The translations under genes were made by a program, and so were the position numbers. From assembly GCA_945787445.1 (NCBI GenBank), contig CALZHT010000001.1:48681-112680 (forward strand): a stretch of 64,000 nt of DNA. Reading direction: 5' to 3'. Within the stretch, counting starts at the first letter, position 1. Each line of letters opens with the position of its first letter. The notes below the pieces were generated by a model. That model was not told the origin of the DNA, searched no databases, and worked only from the letters and a program-made list of their open reading frames with translations. This document shows positions 28,239 through 36,258 of this stretch, piece after piece. This stretch comes from an uncultured Desulfobulbaceae bacterium (GTDB lineage: Bacteria > Desulfobacterota > Desulfobulbia > Desulfobulbales > CALZHT01).

Positions 28239-28994
28239 TTACTGCATATACAACCCACCGCATACCGGAATATATTCTCCTGTCAAGTAATCGGACAGAG
28301 AAGAAGCGAGAAAAACAACAACCTTGGCCATATCATCCGCCTGGCCCACTCTTTTGAGCGGCGTAATGGCGGCAACTTGCTCTTTTATATCCTGCGGCAG
28401 ACCAGCGGTGGCATCAGTCTCGGTCAAACCAGGGCCGATGGTATTTGCCGTAATTCCAAGCGGCCCCAATTCGGTTGCCATGACCCGGACGATACTATCC
28501 ATTGCCGCCTTTGCTGCGGCATGGGCCGCAAAGCCATAGTCTGGCGAGCGCGAAAGGGTGCTGCTGATAAAAATCAATTTTCCTGACTTTTTTGGTAGCA
28601 TGTCCTTCAGAACCGCTTGGGAACAATTATATAAAGATTTCATTTCATCGATGATCTTGGTTTCGATTTCATTCCAGGACAATTCTATGAATGGTTTCAT
28701 GGGAAAATCAATATTTGCATTATTTACCAGGATGTCGACCTTCCCATATTCCTTGACTACAGAATCAACCATGCGGTCAACCTCGCCGCGGTCTCGCACA
28801 TCTGCCTTGATAGCCATTCCGCGTCCGTTGTTTTGCCTGATTTCCTCTAAGAGCTTGTCTGCCTTATCTTTGGACTGGAAATAATTAATGATTACTATTG
28901 CTCCAGAAGCTGCAAGCGCTTTGGCGGAAGCAGCCCCTATGCCTCTACTGGCGCCGGTTATCAGCGCAACTCTATCCTTCAGACCAATATCCAT
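28239..28994 (-). CDS. SDR-family oxidoreductase, FabG-like, with His in place of catalytic Tyr
   Basis: 251 residues. NAD(P)-binding TGASRGIGAA, NNANID (NNAG variant) and a Ser in FISSTLS are present. The catalytic YxxxK reads HAAAK (in GFAAHAAAKAAMDS), so the usual Tyr is His. The C-terminal KRVGQADDMAKVVVFLASSLSDYLTGEYIPVCGG is classic for SDRs. A good GAGGAGG site precedes the ATG. It may reduce a 3-oxoacyl or similar substrate with altered chemistry, or may have lost dehydrogenase function. Operon with the radical SAM gene. Confidence 0.85.
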   Translation of the reverse strand: MDIGLKDRVALITGASRGIGAASAKALAASGAIVIINYFQSKDKADKLLEEIRQNNGRGMAIKADVRDRGEVDRMVDSVVKEYGKVDILVNNANIDFPMKPFIELSWNEIETKIIDEMKSLYNCSQAVLKDMLPKKSGKLIFISSTLSRSPDYGFAAHAAAKAAMDSIVRVMATELGPLGITANTIGPGLTETDATAGLPQDIKEQVAAITPLKRVGQADDMAKVVVFLASSLSDYLTGEYIPVCGGLYMQ

Positions 28995-29034
28995 ATTTCC
29001 TCCTCAGGTTTCTCCTCTTTAAAATTGATAGTCC

Positions 29035-29128
29035 GGTAAAAATCGGGAAAGCGGTTAACGTGCCATGTAATTTCAAGGATTTACACAGTAATACAACGAT
29101 GAATTTGGATTTTTTACGAATTCATCAA
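29035..29128 (+). repeat. Dispersed ~93-bp repeat, copy 2
   Basis: Partner of 18421-18513; shares GGAAAGCGGTTAACGTGC and several further blocks. Lies upstream of the SDR gene, which points the other way. Confidence 0.6.
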
Positions 29129-29408
29129 TATTGACATAATATTTGTAATTCTTTTGGTCAGAATCATCCATGTTGGAGAATGATGTCAAGCAGGAGTTAG
29201 CCGTTAAAAACAAAAAAGTGGCAGTGGAACAGAAAAAACAATAATTAATTTGGATTTTTATGATGAACATGGTCCGGTAAAGACCTTTACGAGACCTTCG
29301 CATTTGATTCAGTTCCATATTGTAATAATGTAGGACAATCCAGGGACTTCTTTACCAACTCCATGCCTGAAATACTACAATCCGGACCATGGTTTTTTAC
29401 GTATCGCC

Positions 29409-29433
29409 GTGATACTTTTGTGATAAGTAATAC
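29409..29433 (+). promoter_or_regulatory. Direct-repeat operator before the response-regulator gene
   Basis: GTGATAC (29409-29415), TTTT, GTGATAA (29420-29426), then GTAATAC (29427-29433). The first two half-sites are exactly 11 bp apart, the spacing of OmpR/PhoB-type tandem half-sites. It lies ~80 bp before the regulator start, which suggests autoregulation. The same half-site recurs at 31745-31784. Confidence 0.65.
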
Positions 29434-29513
29434 TTACAATTGAACCAAGGGAATGATTGAAGTTAGTGCAACACCAGGGCTTTAAAGGATCCAATGCAGC
29501 TATCGGAGTAATT

Positions 29514-30233
29514 ATGGCACGTCGAATTCTTGTTATAGAAGACAATAAGGATCTAGCAAAACTTCTTGAAATGCACTTACGAGATCTCTCCTTGGAAGTA
29601 GACCTGGCCCACGATGGTGTTGCCGGTCTTACCAAAGCTGACGCCGTACAGTATGACCTTGTAATTCTCGATCTGATGCTGCCCGGTTTGGATGGCATAG
29701 AAATCTGCCGGCATCTTCGCACAAAAAAAACCTATACCCCTATTCTGATGCTGACTTCCAAATCTTCAGAGCTGGACAGGATACTCGGTCTGGAAATAGG
29801 GGCTGATGATTATGTCACCAAACCCTTCAGCATCAAGGAATTGATGGCCAGGGTAAAGGCCATCCTCCGTCGATCTGAAAAGATGCAAACTCCGAGCGCG
29901 CAAAATACCATGGAGATATTACGGACCGGCGATCTGGTAATCAACTCGGCACAACGGACCGTAAATCGCCGGGGTATGACCATTGATCTCACCGCCAAGG
30001 AGTTCGATCTCCTGCTCCATTTTGCCCGACACCCCGGGCGGGTTTACACTCGTGCCCAGTTGCTGGATACCATCTGGGGTTATGGGCACGATGGTTACGA
30101 ACACACGGTCAATTCGCACATGAACCGGTTGCGCGCAAAAATAGAGGAAAATCCTTCCAAGCCCCGATACATTCTGACTGTCTGGGGTGTGGGCTATAAA
30201 TTTAACGACCCCGATCAAAACTCCACGGAATAG
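29514..30233 (+). CDS. OmpR/PhoB-family response regulator
   Basis: About 239 residues from ATG 29514 (GGAG 6 nt upstream). The receiver domain has the acidic pair near the start (VIEDN), phospho-acceptor Asp in YDLVILDLMLPG, the Thr/Ser of LMLTSKS and Lys of YVTKPF. The C-terminal winged helix has LTAKEFDLLLHFARHPGRVYTRAQLLDTIWGYGHDGYEHTVNSHMNRLRAKIE. The kinase gene follows 2 bp later. Predicted to bind the 11-bp-spaced GTGATAC repeats upstream of itself and at 31745. Confidence 0.95.
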   Translation: MARRILVIEDNKDLAKLLEMHLRDLSLEVDLAHDGVAGLTKADAVQYDLVILDLMLPGLDGIEICRHLRTKKTYTPILMLTSKSSELDRILGLEIGADDYVTKPFSIKELMARVKAILRRSEKMQTPSAQNTMEILRTGDLVINSAQRTVNRRGMTIDLTAKEFDLLLHFARHPGRVYTRAQLLDTIWGYGHDGYEHTVNSHMNRLRAKIEENPSKPRYILTVWGVGYKFNDPDQNSTE

Positions 30234-30235
30234 AA

Positions 30236-31720
30236 ATGTTACGATCTCTCTATTCAAAATTTGCCGCTGTCCTAATGATCCTATTTATCATAGTGGGGAT
30301 ATTCGCCCTGGCAGTGATTTTTTTCGCCACTGATATGTATCACCAGGAGGTAAACCAGAAACTCAACCGTAATTTGGCCCGCAATATCGTTGCTGAAAAA
30401 CTGCTGATTCAAGACAAGCGCATCAACCACGCAGCCCTTGAGGAGGTTTTTCATATGCTAATGGTTATCAACCCTGCTATCGAACTCTACCTTCTCGACC
30501 CGGAAGGAAAAATCATGGCCTTCTCCGCCGATCCCGGTAAAGTCAAGCGCCAACACATCAACCTGGCGCCGGTCCGGCAATGGCTTGCCGATGACCCGGC
30601 CATTCCGCTTCTCGGTGAAGATCCCCGCGATCCAGGCAGGCAAAAGGTTTTTTCCGCTGCCCCCATCCCCAGCAGCGGAAAACCGGAAGGATATCTCTAC
30701 ATTATTCTGGGAGGAGAGGACTATGACAACATAGCTCAGAAAATTCAGTCCAGTTATATCCTCAAGCTCTCCAGCCGGCTGATCGGCGCCGGCTTGGTTT
30801 TTGCCCTGGTGGCTGGTTTGCTGGTTTTTGCCTTATTGACCGGCAGACTCAAAAAACTGGCTGCAGCTATGGATGCATTTACAAAAGGCAAACCGCTTTC
30901 CTCCATTGAGTTGCTACCAGTGAACAAGCAGGCTGGCCATGGCGATGAAATCGATCATTTTTCACTGACTTTCAGGGACATGGCGGCCCGTATCGAAGAA
31001 CAGATTGACAGATTGCAGCAAAGCGATCTACTGCGGCGCGAACTGGTTGCCAATGTTTCCCACGACCTGCGCACTCCACTTGCCACTCTTACCGCATACA
31101 TTGAAACCCTTGTCCTTAAAGAAGGTGATCTGAACACGGAAGAGCGCCGCAACTACCTGAAGATTGCCGGGAAACATTGTGAGAGGCTGAATACTCTGGT
31201 AAGCGATCTTTTTGAATTGGCCAGGCTTGATGCCGAAGAAAGCCACCTCCAGCAGGAATCTTTCAGCATTGCCGAACTGGTCCAGGATGTGGTGCAGAAC
31301 TATGAACTAACGGCCAATGACCAACAGCTTAACCTGATTACCAATATCGGTCAGGAGGTCCCTTTTGTGTTCGCCGATATCGGCCTCGTGCAGCGGGTTC
31401 TTGAAAACCTTATCACCAATGCCATGCGGCATACGCCGAAAGATGGTACCGTCAGTATTATCCTAACTCCTGAAAAGGATAGTGTCAAAATCCAGGTACT
31501 GGACACCGGCTCCGGCATCCCTCAGGATGCTTTACCCCACATCTTTAAACGTTTTTACAAAATAAGCGCTTCCGGGTCCCACCATCCTTCCTATGCCGGA
31601 CTGGGGCTGGCAATCACCAAGCGCATCCTGGAGTTGCACGGCAGCGACATTGAGGTGCAGAGTGAACTTCATGCCGGCACATGCTTTACCTTCAGGCTAC
31701 CTGTCCATACTACGGGCTGA
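30236..31720 (+). CDS. Membrane sensor histidine kinase (PhoR/BaeS-like)
   Basis: 494 residues. Two membrane segments (about 7-33 and 185-208) bracket a ~150-residue periplasmic sensor region. Then HAMP, DHp with LVANVSHDLRTPLATLTAYIETL, and HATPase with ITNAMRHTPKDG (N box), DTGSGIP (G1) and GLGLAIT (G2). It pairs with the regulator encoded immediately upstream. The sensor domain was not recognised. Together with the downstream spondin and MsrAB genes it may sense periplasmic stress. Confidence 0.94.
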   Translation: MLRSLYSKFAAVLMILFIIVGIFALAVIFFATDMYHQEVNQKLNRNLARNIVAEKLLIQDKRINHAALEEVFHMLMVINPAIELYLLDPEGKIMAFSADPGKVKRQHINLAPVRQWLADDPAIPLLGEDPRDPGRQKVFSAAPIPSSGKPEGYLYIILGGEDYDNIAQKIQSSYILKLSSRLIGAGLVFALVAGLLVFALLTGRLKKLAAAMDAFTKGKPLSSIELLPVNKQAGHGDEIDHFSLTFRDMAARIEEQIDRLQQSDLLRRELVANVSHDLRTPLATLTAYIETLVLKEGDLNTEERRNYLKIAGKHCERLNTLVSDLFELARLDAEESHLQQESFSIAELVQDVVQNYELTANDQQLNLITNIGQEVPFVFADIGLVQRVLENLITNAMRHTPKDGTVSIILTPEKDSVKIQVLDTGSGIPQDALPHIFKRFYKISASGSHHPSYAGLGLAITKRILELHGSDIEVQSELHAGTCFTFRLPVHTTG

Positions 31721-31744
31721 TCTTTCCACTACCTTTCTCTTCCC

Positions 31745-31784
31745 GTGATACAAAAGTGATACTTTCGTGAATTTTCTGTGATCC
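31745..31784 (+). promoter_or_regulatory. Four direct repeats, 11-bp period (response-regulator operator array)
   Basis: Half-sites GTGATAC (31745), GTGATAC (31756), GTGAATT (31767) and GTGATCC (31778), each followed by a 4-nt A/T-rich spacer, giving an exact 11-bp period. The same element occurs before the regulator gene. The array begins 25 bp past the kinase stop and points towards the spondin-msrAB genes. Confidence 0.7.
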
Positions 31785-31849
31785 TTCGGGCTTATGGTTG
31801 ATTTATGGCCATAGTGAGGCGGCTGGAAATGGATATGGGCCGTCAAGTG

Positions 31850-32000
31850 ATACTAAATTGCATTCAAAGAGATAACAAGGCGTTAAGGAGGAAGCTCCGG
31901 AGGTGTATATGAAATACGTCGAGGAAGCTGACGACGCAGCCAATTCAGTTCAATCCCCCCTGGAGGGGGACAAGGTTCGAATTTGAATGCGACTTGGTAT
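31850..32000 (+). mobile_element. MITE-like element, family 2, copy 1
   Basis: 151 bp with 19-bp terminal inverted repeats: ATACTAAATTGCATTCAAA on the left and TTTGAATGCGACTTGGTAT on the right (3 mismatches). Ends in TA, suggesting TA-targeting (mariner/IS630-like) mobility. Related copies: 62696-62820 and a partial one ending at 51340. It has no transposase and encodes the small ORF at 31909-31986. It sits between the operator array and the spondin gene. Confidence 0.75.
31909..31986 (+). CDS. 25-codon micro-ORF inside the MITE
   Basis: GGAGG ends 5 nt before ATG 31909. The peptide starts MKYVEEADDAAN and ends KVRI, with the TGA inside the right terminal repeat. The copy at 62756-62806 has the same start and end but lacks 9 codons in the middle, an in-frame difference. 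Conservation of frame, ribosome binding site and stop across an indel is suggestive; expression is unproven. It may also be the tail of a lost transposase. Confidence 0.35.
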   Translation: MKYVEEADDAANSVQSPLEGDKVRI

Positions 32001-32101
32001 GAGATCAATCAACAACCATAGGCAAAGGAGGTGAGGGAAAACACAAACGCTGAAACAGTTTGAGGCATGGTCAAATAATTAACAATCGTGGAGGGAAAAC
32101 T

Positions 32102-32785
32102 ATGAACAGAACATTGAAGGTATCACTTAGATTATTGATTGTATTCAGTCTGTTGGTCGGCCTTGCTCCTGCAACAGTCAACGCCGATGACGGCGCTGTC
32201 CACTACGAAGTAACCGTTACCAACGCAACCCGGGACCAGATCTTCACTCCTATTCTGGTGGCCACCCACAAAAAGGGGGTCAGGCTTTTCAGTTTGGGTG
32301 ATCCTGCTTCCGAGGAATTGGCCCAATTAGCCGAGGGGGGCGCCACTGCACCACTGGCCGAACATCTGATGGCCATACCCTCCGTCGGTCAGGTCGTGGA
32401 TTCGGGCGGACTGCTCATGCCCGGAGAAACCGTGACTGTGACCGTTAAAGCAGGCCGCGGCTATAAATATATCAGCCTGGCTGCCATGCTGGTGCCGACC
32501 AACGACGGGTTTATCGCCTTGAACAGCGCAAAAGCGCCAAGGGGCGCGAAAATGGTGCGCTATTTTTCACCGGTTTATGATGCAGGCAGTGAGATGAACG
32601 ATGAATTATGCGAGAGTATCCCGGCCGGTGGTGGTTGCGCCGGGGAAGGGCACAACGTTGAGAGCGGTGAAGGGTATGTTCATATTCATGCAGGCATCCA
32701 TGGCATTGGCGACCTGGATGCCGACCAATATGACTGGCGCAACCCTGCTGCAAAGGTAACAATCAAACGCATTGTTCAATGGTAA
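32102..32785 (+). CDS. Secreted spondin-domain protein
   Basis: 227 residues from ATG 32102 (GGAGGG upstream; the frame opens earlier at 32060). Signal peptide [28 protein letters not shown]. The mature part matches the bacterial Spondin_N family ([46 protein letters not shown]). Spondin domains are extracellular modules with a C2-like fold; the bacterial role is unknown. The C-terminal third has Cys and His residues ([24 protein letters not shown]) that could bind metal. Lies between the two-component system and msrAB, probably in their regulon. Confidence 0.8.
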   Translation: MNRTLKVSLRLLIVFSLLVGLAPATVNADDGAVHYEVTVTNATRDQIFTPILVATHKKGVRLFSLGDPASEELAQLAEGGATAPLAEHLMAIPSVGQVVDSGGLLMPGETVTVTVKAGRGYKYISLAAMLVPTNDGFIALNSAKAPRGAKMVRYFSPVYDAGSEMNDELCESIPAGGGCAGEGHNVESGEGYVHIHAGIHGIGDLDADQYDWRNPAAKVTIKRIVQW

Positions 32786-32913
32786 AACTGCAAGGAATGA
32801 CAAGGGCAGGTTTTCGGTCTAACACGGTGATGGGAATTCCGACAATGGAGTGTCCCGGTCACCTGCACCGGAAAAATGTCTGTACCAGATACCAGGTATT
32901 ATCAGCAAAAATA

Positions 32914-32949
32914 GGGGCCCGGTCAATCTCAGGCTTCGCGCCGGGCCCC
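32914..32949 (+). promoter_or_regulatory. GC-rich hairpin just before msrAB
   Basis: Perfect 9-bp inverted repeat GGGGCCCGG / CCGGGCCCC with an 18-nt loop, ending about 12 nt before the msrAB ribosome binding site. It is followed only by CTTTT, so it is a weak terminator at best. More likely an intercistronic mRNA stabiliser or attenuator between the spondin and msrAB genes. Confidence 0.55.
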
Positions 32950-32970
32950 ACCTTTTCCGGAGGTAACATT

Positions 32971-34038
32971 ATGAAAAGCATATTCATATTCTGCTTGATG
33001 CTGTTTGCCGTGGTCATGATGCTGGCCTCTGCAGAGGCGGACAATACCATGACCATGAAAAAACAGGAAAAAGCCACGTTGGCGGGCGGCTGTTTCTGGT
33101 GCATGGAAAAGCCCTTTGAAAAGCTCGAGGGAGTTATTGACGTTTCCTCCGGGTATATGGGAGGTTCCAGCCAGGATCCCACCTATGAGAATTACGCGGC
33201 TGCTAACCATATCGAGGTTGTTGAAATTGTGTATGATCCGGACAGGATTCCCTATAATAAGCTTCTGGATGTTTTCTGGCGGCAGATTGATCCCACTGAT
33301 CCGGCTGGTCAATTTGCTGATCGGGGCAGGGCATACTCGACCGCGATCTTTTACCATAACGACGAACAGAAGAGGCTGGCGGAGCGGTCGAAAAAAGAAT
33401 TGCAGGAAAGAAATATCTTCGGCAAGCCCATTGTTACGCCCATTCTGCCGGCCCAGACCTTTTACAGAGCAGAGGAATATCATCAGGATTACTACAAAAA
33501 GAACCCCCTACGCTACAAGTATTACAGATCAGGTTCGGGCCGCGATCAGTTTCTCGAAAAAATCTGGGGCAAGAATGGAAAAATAAAGAAATGGAGCCGC
33601 TCTGAACTACAGAGCAGATTAACACCCTTGCAGTATAAGGTCACCCAGGAAGAAGGAACCGAACCACCGTTTAACAATGAATACTGGGATAACAAAAGTC
33701 CAGGCATATACGTGGATATCGTTTCGGGCGAACCTCTTTTCAGTTCCCTGGATAAATATGCATCCGGCACCGGCTGGCCCAGTTTCAGTAAATCCCTGGC
33801 ACCTGAAAATATTGTCGAGCGGGTGGACAGAAAATTGTTCATCAAGAGAACGGAAGTACGGAGCAGGCAGGGTGACTCACACTTGGGCCATGTTTTTGAT
33901 GACGGCCCGCCGCCATCCGGCCAACGCTATTGCATCAACTCCGCAGCCTTGCGCTTTGTTCCCATTGAAAAACTGAAAAGCGAAGGGTATGGAGAATTTC
34001 TTGCTCTTTTCACCAGGCAGGGTACCAAGGACCTATAA
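32971..34038 (+). CDS. msrAB: Exported peptide-methionine sulfoxide reductase MsrA-MsrB fusion
   Basis: 355 residues from ATG 32971 (CGGAGGT upstream). Signal peptide [23 protein letters not shown], so it acts in the periplasm or is membrane-anchored. The MsrA domain has catalytic Cys in [14 protein letters not shown]; MsrB has [28 protein letters not shown] and catalytic Cys in [11 protein letters not shown]. The zinc CxxC pairs of some MsrB are absent. Reduces both S- and R-methionine sulfoxide in damaged proteins. Its place after a two-component system recalls E. coli HprSR-MsrPQ in logic, but with a different enzyme. Reductant supply (e.g. a CcdA-like partner) is not in the window. Confidence 0.93.
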   Translation: MKSIFIFCLMLFAVVMMLASAEADNTMTMKKQEKATLAGGCFWCMEKPFEKLEGVIDVSSGYMGGSSQDPTYENYAAANHIEVVEIVYDPDRIPYNKLLDVFWRQIDPTDPAGQFADRGRAYSTAIFYHNDEQKRLAERSKKELQERNIFGKPIVTPILPAQTFYRAEEYHQDYYKKNPLRYKYYRSGSGRDQFLEKIWGKNGKIKKWSRSELQSRLTPLQYKVTQEEGTEPPFNNEYWDNKSPGIYVDIVSGEPLFSSLDKYASGTGWPSFSKSLAPENIVERVDRKLFIKRTEVRSRQGDSHLGHVFDDGPPPSGQRYCINSAALRFVPIEKLKSEGYGEFLALFTRQGTKDL

Positions 34039-34064
34039 TACCCCACAGAACATCAATACCCATA

Positions 34065-34102
34065 AGCGCCAAATTGGATTCTCCCCAAAAAGCTTTGGCG
34101 CT
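34065..34102. terminator. Inverted repeat between convergent msrAB and K+ channel genes
   Basis: Perfect 9-bp repeat AGCGCCAAA / TTTGGCGCT (34065-34073 and 34094-34102) with a 20-nt loop between convergent genes. No clear T run on either side, so terminator function is likely but weakly supported. It overlaps the channel gene's stop codon. Confidence 0.5.
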
Positions 34103-34928
34103 AAAGCTTTGCCCCACAATATTGGCAGTACTCAGCCTCAGCGATATGGTCGCTGGCCCCGCAATCGGGGCAGGGCCGGTTGCTGAGCTCCCTGTTGAAA
34201 CGTTGGGTGATTTCCGCCGTAACAATTCCGGTTGGCACCGCGATAATACTGTAGCCGATGATCATCACCACTGCGGCCAGGGCCTGGCCGAGACTGGTTT
34301 GTGGCGAAATATCACCATAGCCCACCGTGGTCATGGTAACGATGGCCCAGTAAATGGAGCGGGGAATGCTGGTAAACCCGTTTTCCTCACCTTCGAGGAG
34401 ATAGATAAGAGAGCCGAAGACGATCGTCAGGATAAGGACAGTGAACAGAAATACCATGATTTTACGGCTGCTCCCCTTGAGCGCCTGGATGAGAAGATTT
34501 GCCTCCCCGATATACGGCACCAGTTTGAGAACCCGGAAAACCCTCAATACTCGGATGATGCGGATGACCAGCAGAAATTGGGTGCCGGGAAGCAACACAC
34601 TCAGGTAGGTAGGGAGAATAGCGAGCAGGTCAATCACGCCGAAAAAGCTGGTTGCATAGCGGATGGGGCGTCCAACGCAAAAGAGGCGCAGGAGGTATTC
34701 AATGGTAAAAAGAACGGTGAAAAACCATTCCAGGCCGTAAAGAAAATCACCGTATTCTGCGGCAACCGCCTTAACGCTGTCAAGCATCACCACCATTACG
34801 CTGATAATGATGCTGGCAATGAGAAGAACGTCAAATGTTTTTCCGGCCGCGGTTTCAGTGCCAAAGATAATGATACGCAGCCGTTGTCGCCAGCCCCTCG
34901 ATACCTGATTCTGATATGTATTATGCAT
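34101..34928 (-). CDS. Voltage-gated potassium channel with C-terminal zinc ribbon
   Basis: 275 residues. Six membrane helices; S4 voltage sensor RIIRVLRVFRVLKL; pore with selectivity filter TMTTVGYGD. The C-terminus ends in a zinc ribbon, CPDCGASDH..AEYCQYCGAKL (about residues 252-275). Inner-membrane K+ flux, possibly gated by voltage with the ribbon as a regulatory or assembly module. A long plus-strand frame over the same DNA is a shadow. Convergent with msrAB. Confidence 0.92.
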   Translation of the reverse strand: MHNTYQNQVSRGWRQRLRIIIFGTETAAGKTFDVLLIASIIISVMVVMLDSVKAVAAEYGDFLYGLEWFFTVLFTIEYLLRLFCVGRPIRYATSFFGVIDLLAILPTYLSVLLPGTQFLLVIRIIRVLRVFRVLKLVPYIGEANLLIQALKGSSRKIMVFLFTVLILTIVFGSLIYLLEGEENGFTSIPRSIYWAIVTMTTVGYGDISPQTSLGQALAAVVMIIGYSIIAVPTGIVTAEITQRFNRELSNRPCPDCGASDHIAEAEYCQYCGAKL

Positions 34929-35352
34929 TGGTTATGCTCCGCACAGGGGGATAATTTTCATTGATTATAATAACGTGGATACCCTGTATCCGTCCCAACA
35001 GCTTCGTGAAGTTATATCGTGTTGGGGGAGATTCCCCAAGAGAAATTTATATCTTTTAATTATCGTGTAACTGCCTACCTTGCTTGCGGTCCGCCCCCTT
35101 AACCTTGTCCTGTTTTTAAGTGCATCAACAGGATTCATGATCAGAGGCCCTCCCCTTTCCTTTACGCTCATTATTTCATCTGCTAACCGAAGAGGGCGTT
35201 CGCACCCATATTCTCTTTTATCATCTTCATTCATGTAAACTTGGCGCTGTTTTGTTTCAAATAGAAAAGAATCTATACTTTACTCTCCTTTTTATGATAG
35301 GCTTATAAAAGATGATTATTACGTTCAAATATCAATAACGGAGATCAGAAGA
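34929..35352. other. Intergenic, no gene recognised
   Basis: 424-bp gap between divergent genes. One minus-strand frame of 89 codons (34965-35234) has no ribosome binding site or known motif, so I do not call it. No strong repeat seen. Confidence 0.5.
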
Positions 35353-36258
35353 ATGGGAAAAAGCGATTCAGTCCAGCTTTTAAAAAACCTTGAGCGCCAT
35401 GCAAAAGCGAAAAACCCTATCGATGCCAACCTCTTGGAAAAAATCCCATATTTTACAAATATTTTCCCAGACAAAAAACTATGGTCGGTTTTGGTGCGCC
35501 TTGCGAAAAAAGATTTGATTACCCATGAAGAAGGAATTGCCTATATTGAACATAAAAAATATGAGGCAGGAGAACACCTCATAACAAAGGGACTGTATGA
35601 TCAGATGATCTATTGGGTTCTGTCCGGCCATGCCCATATTGTCGGCACGATTAAAGATCAACCCAAGACAATCTATGAAGCAAAAGAGGGAGAATGCATC
35701 GGTGAACTGTCAGTATTAAGAAGTGCCATGCGGACGGCTGATGTGGTGGCCGGAGAGGGGGGGGTCAGTGTATTACAGATAGACTGGTCCATTATCGAGA
35801 AGAGTTCGGAATTGGGAAAGAACCTCTATCACCTTATCACTCTTCATTTGGCTGACAAACTGGATATGGCTTATAAAAGGCAGTTGAAAATTATTTCCAA
35901 TTCAATCAACGTACTTGAACAAAAAATCACCGGACTTTTCGAAAGAAATAAACAACTTGAAAAATTATTGCTCAAAAGCAAAAAAACCGAAGTGAAAGCC
36001 GAACCCCAAACCGAACAGAATGAATCCCTGATTCAAGCCATCAATAATATCAAAGAAAGTTTAGCACTCCTCGAATCACACAAGGGTAAAGACAAGACCA
36101 AGGTCAAAGGCAAGGGCAAAGGCAAGGGCAAGGACAAAAGCAAAGTCAAAAGTAAGGTCAAAAGTAAGGTCAAAAGCAAGGGCAAGGACAAGGGCGAGGA
36201 CAAAGGCAAGAACAAAGACAAAGACAAGGACAAATTGGATGTTCTTGGAATAATTTAA
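35353..36258 (+). CDS. Cyclic-nucleotide-binding-domain protein with lysine-rich repetitive tail
   Basis: 301 residues. A cNMP/CRP-like beta-roll at about residues 60-170 (KYEAGEHLITKGLYDQMIYWVLSGHAHIV, GECIGELSVLRSAMRTADVVA) has GECIGELS and RTADV near the phosphate-binding cassette. No DNA-binding helix-turn-helix follows; instead comes a coiled-coil (~178-215) and a ~60-residue tail of KGK/KDK/KSKVKSK repeats, ending in hydrophobic LDVLGII. GGAG lies upstream of the ATG. A signal-responsive scaffold or polyanion-binding protein is possible; function unknown. Confidence 0.75.
   Translation: MGKSDSVQLLKNLERHAKAKNPIDANLLEKIPYFTNIFPDKKLWSVLVRLAKKDLITHEEGIAYIEHKKYEAGEHLITKGLYDQMIYWVLSGHAHIVGTIKDQPKTIYEAKEGECIGELSVLRSAMRTADVVAGEGGVSVLQIDWSIIEKSSELGKNLYHLITLHLADKLDMAYKRQLKIISNSINVLEQKITGLFERNKQLEKLLLKSKKTEVKAEPQTEQNESLIQAINNIKESLALLESHKGKDKTKVKGKGKGKGKDKSKVKSKVKSKVKSKGKDKGEDKGKNKDKDKDKLDVLGII

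Larger units (their letters stand above)
28995..29513. other. Intergenic with repeat and regulator promoter region
   Basis: 519-bp AT-rich gap between divergent operons. It holds the repeat at 29035-29128 and direct repeats at 29409-29433 (separate entries). A short inverted repeat GTAAAG/CTTTAC lies near 29276-29289. No gene recognised. Confidence 0.5.
31721..32101. other. Intergenic with operator array and MITE
   Basis: 381-bp gap. It holds the four-unit direct repeat (31745-31784), a MITE-like element (31850-32000) and, near 32025-32038, an isolated strong AAAGGAGGTGAGG sequence with no ORF at a suitable distance. Confidence 0.6.

Noticed and set aside
34074..34964. 296-codon plus-strand open frame
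   Set aside because: It is antisense to the K+ channel gene, which has TVGYGD, an S4 helix and membrane segments; the plus frame is compositionally odd (HHHYADNDAGNE) and without motifs.
34965..35234. 89-codon minus-strand frame
   Set aside because: No ribosome binding site, no motif, no sensible position; treated as intergenic.
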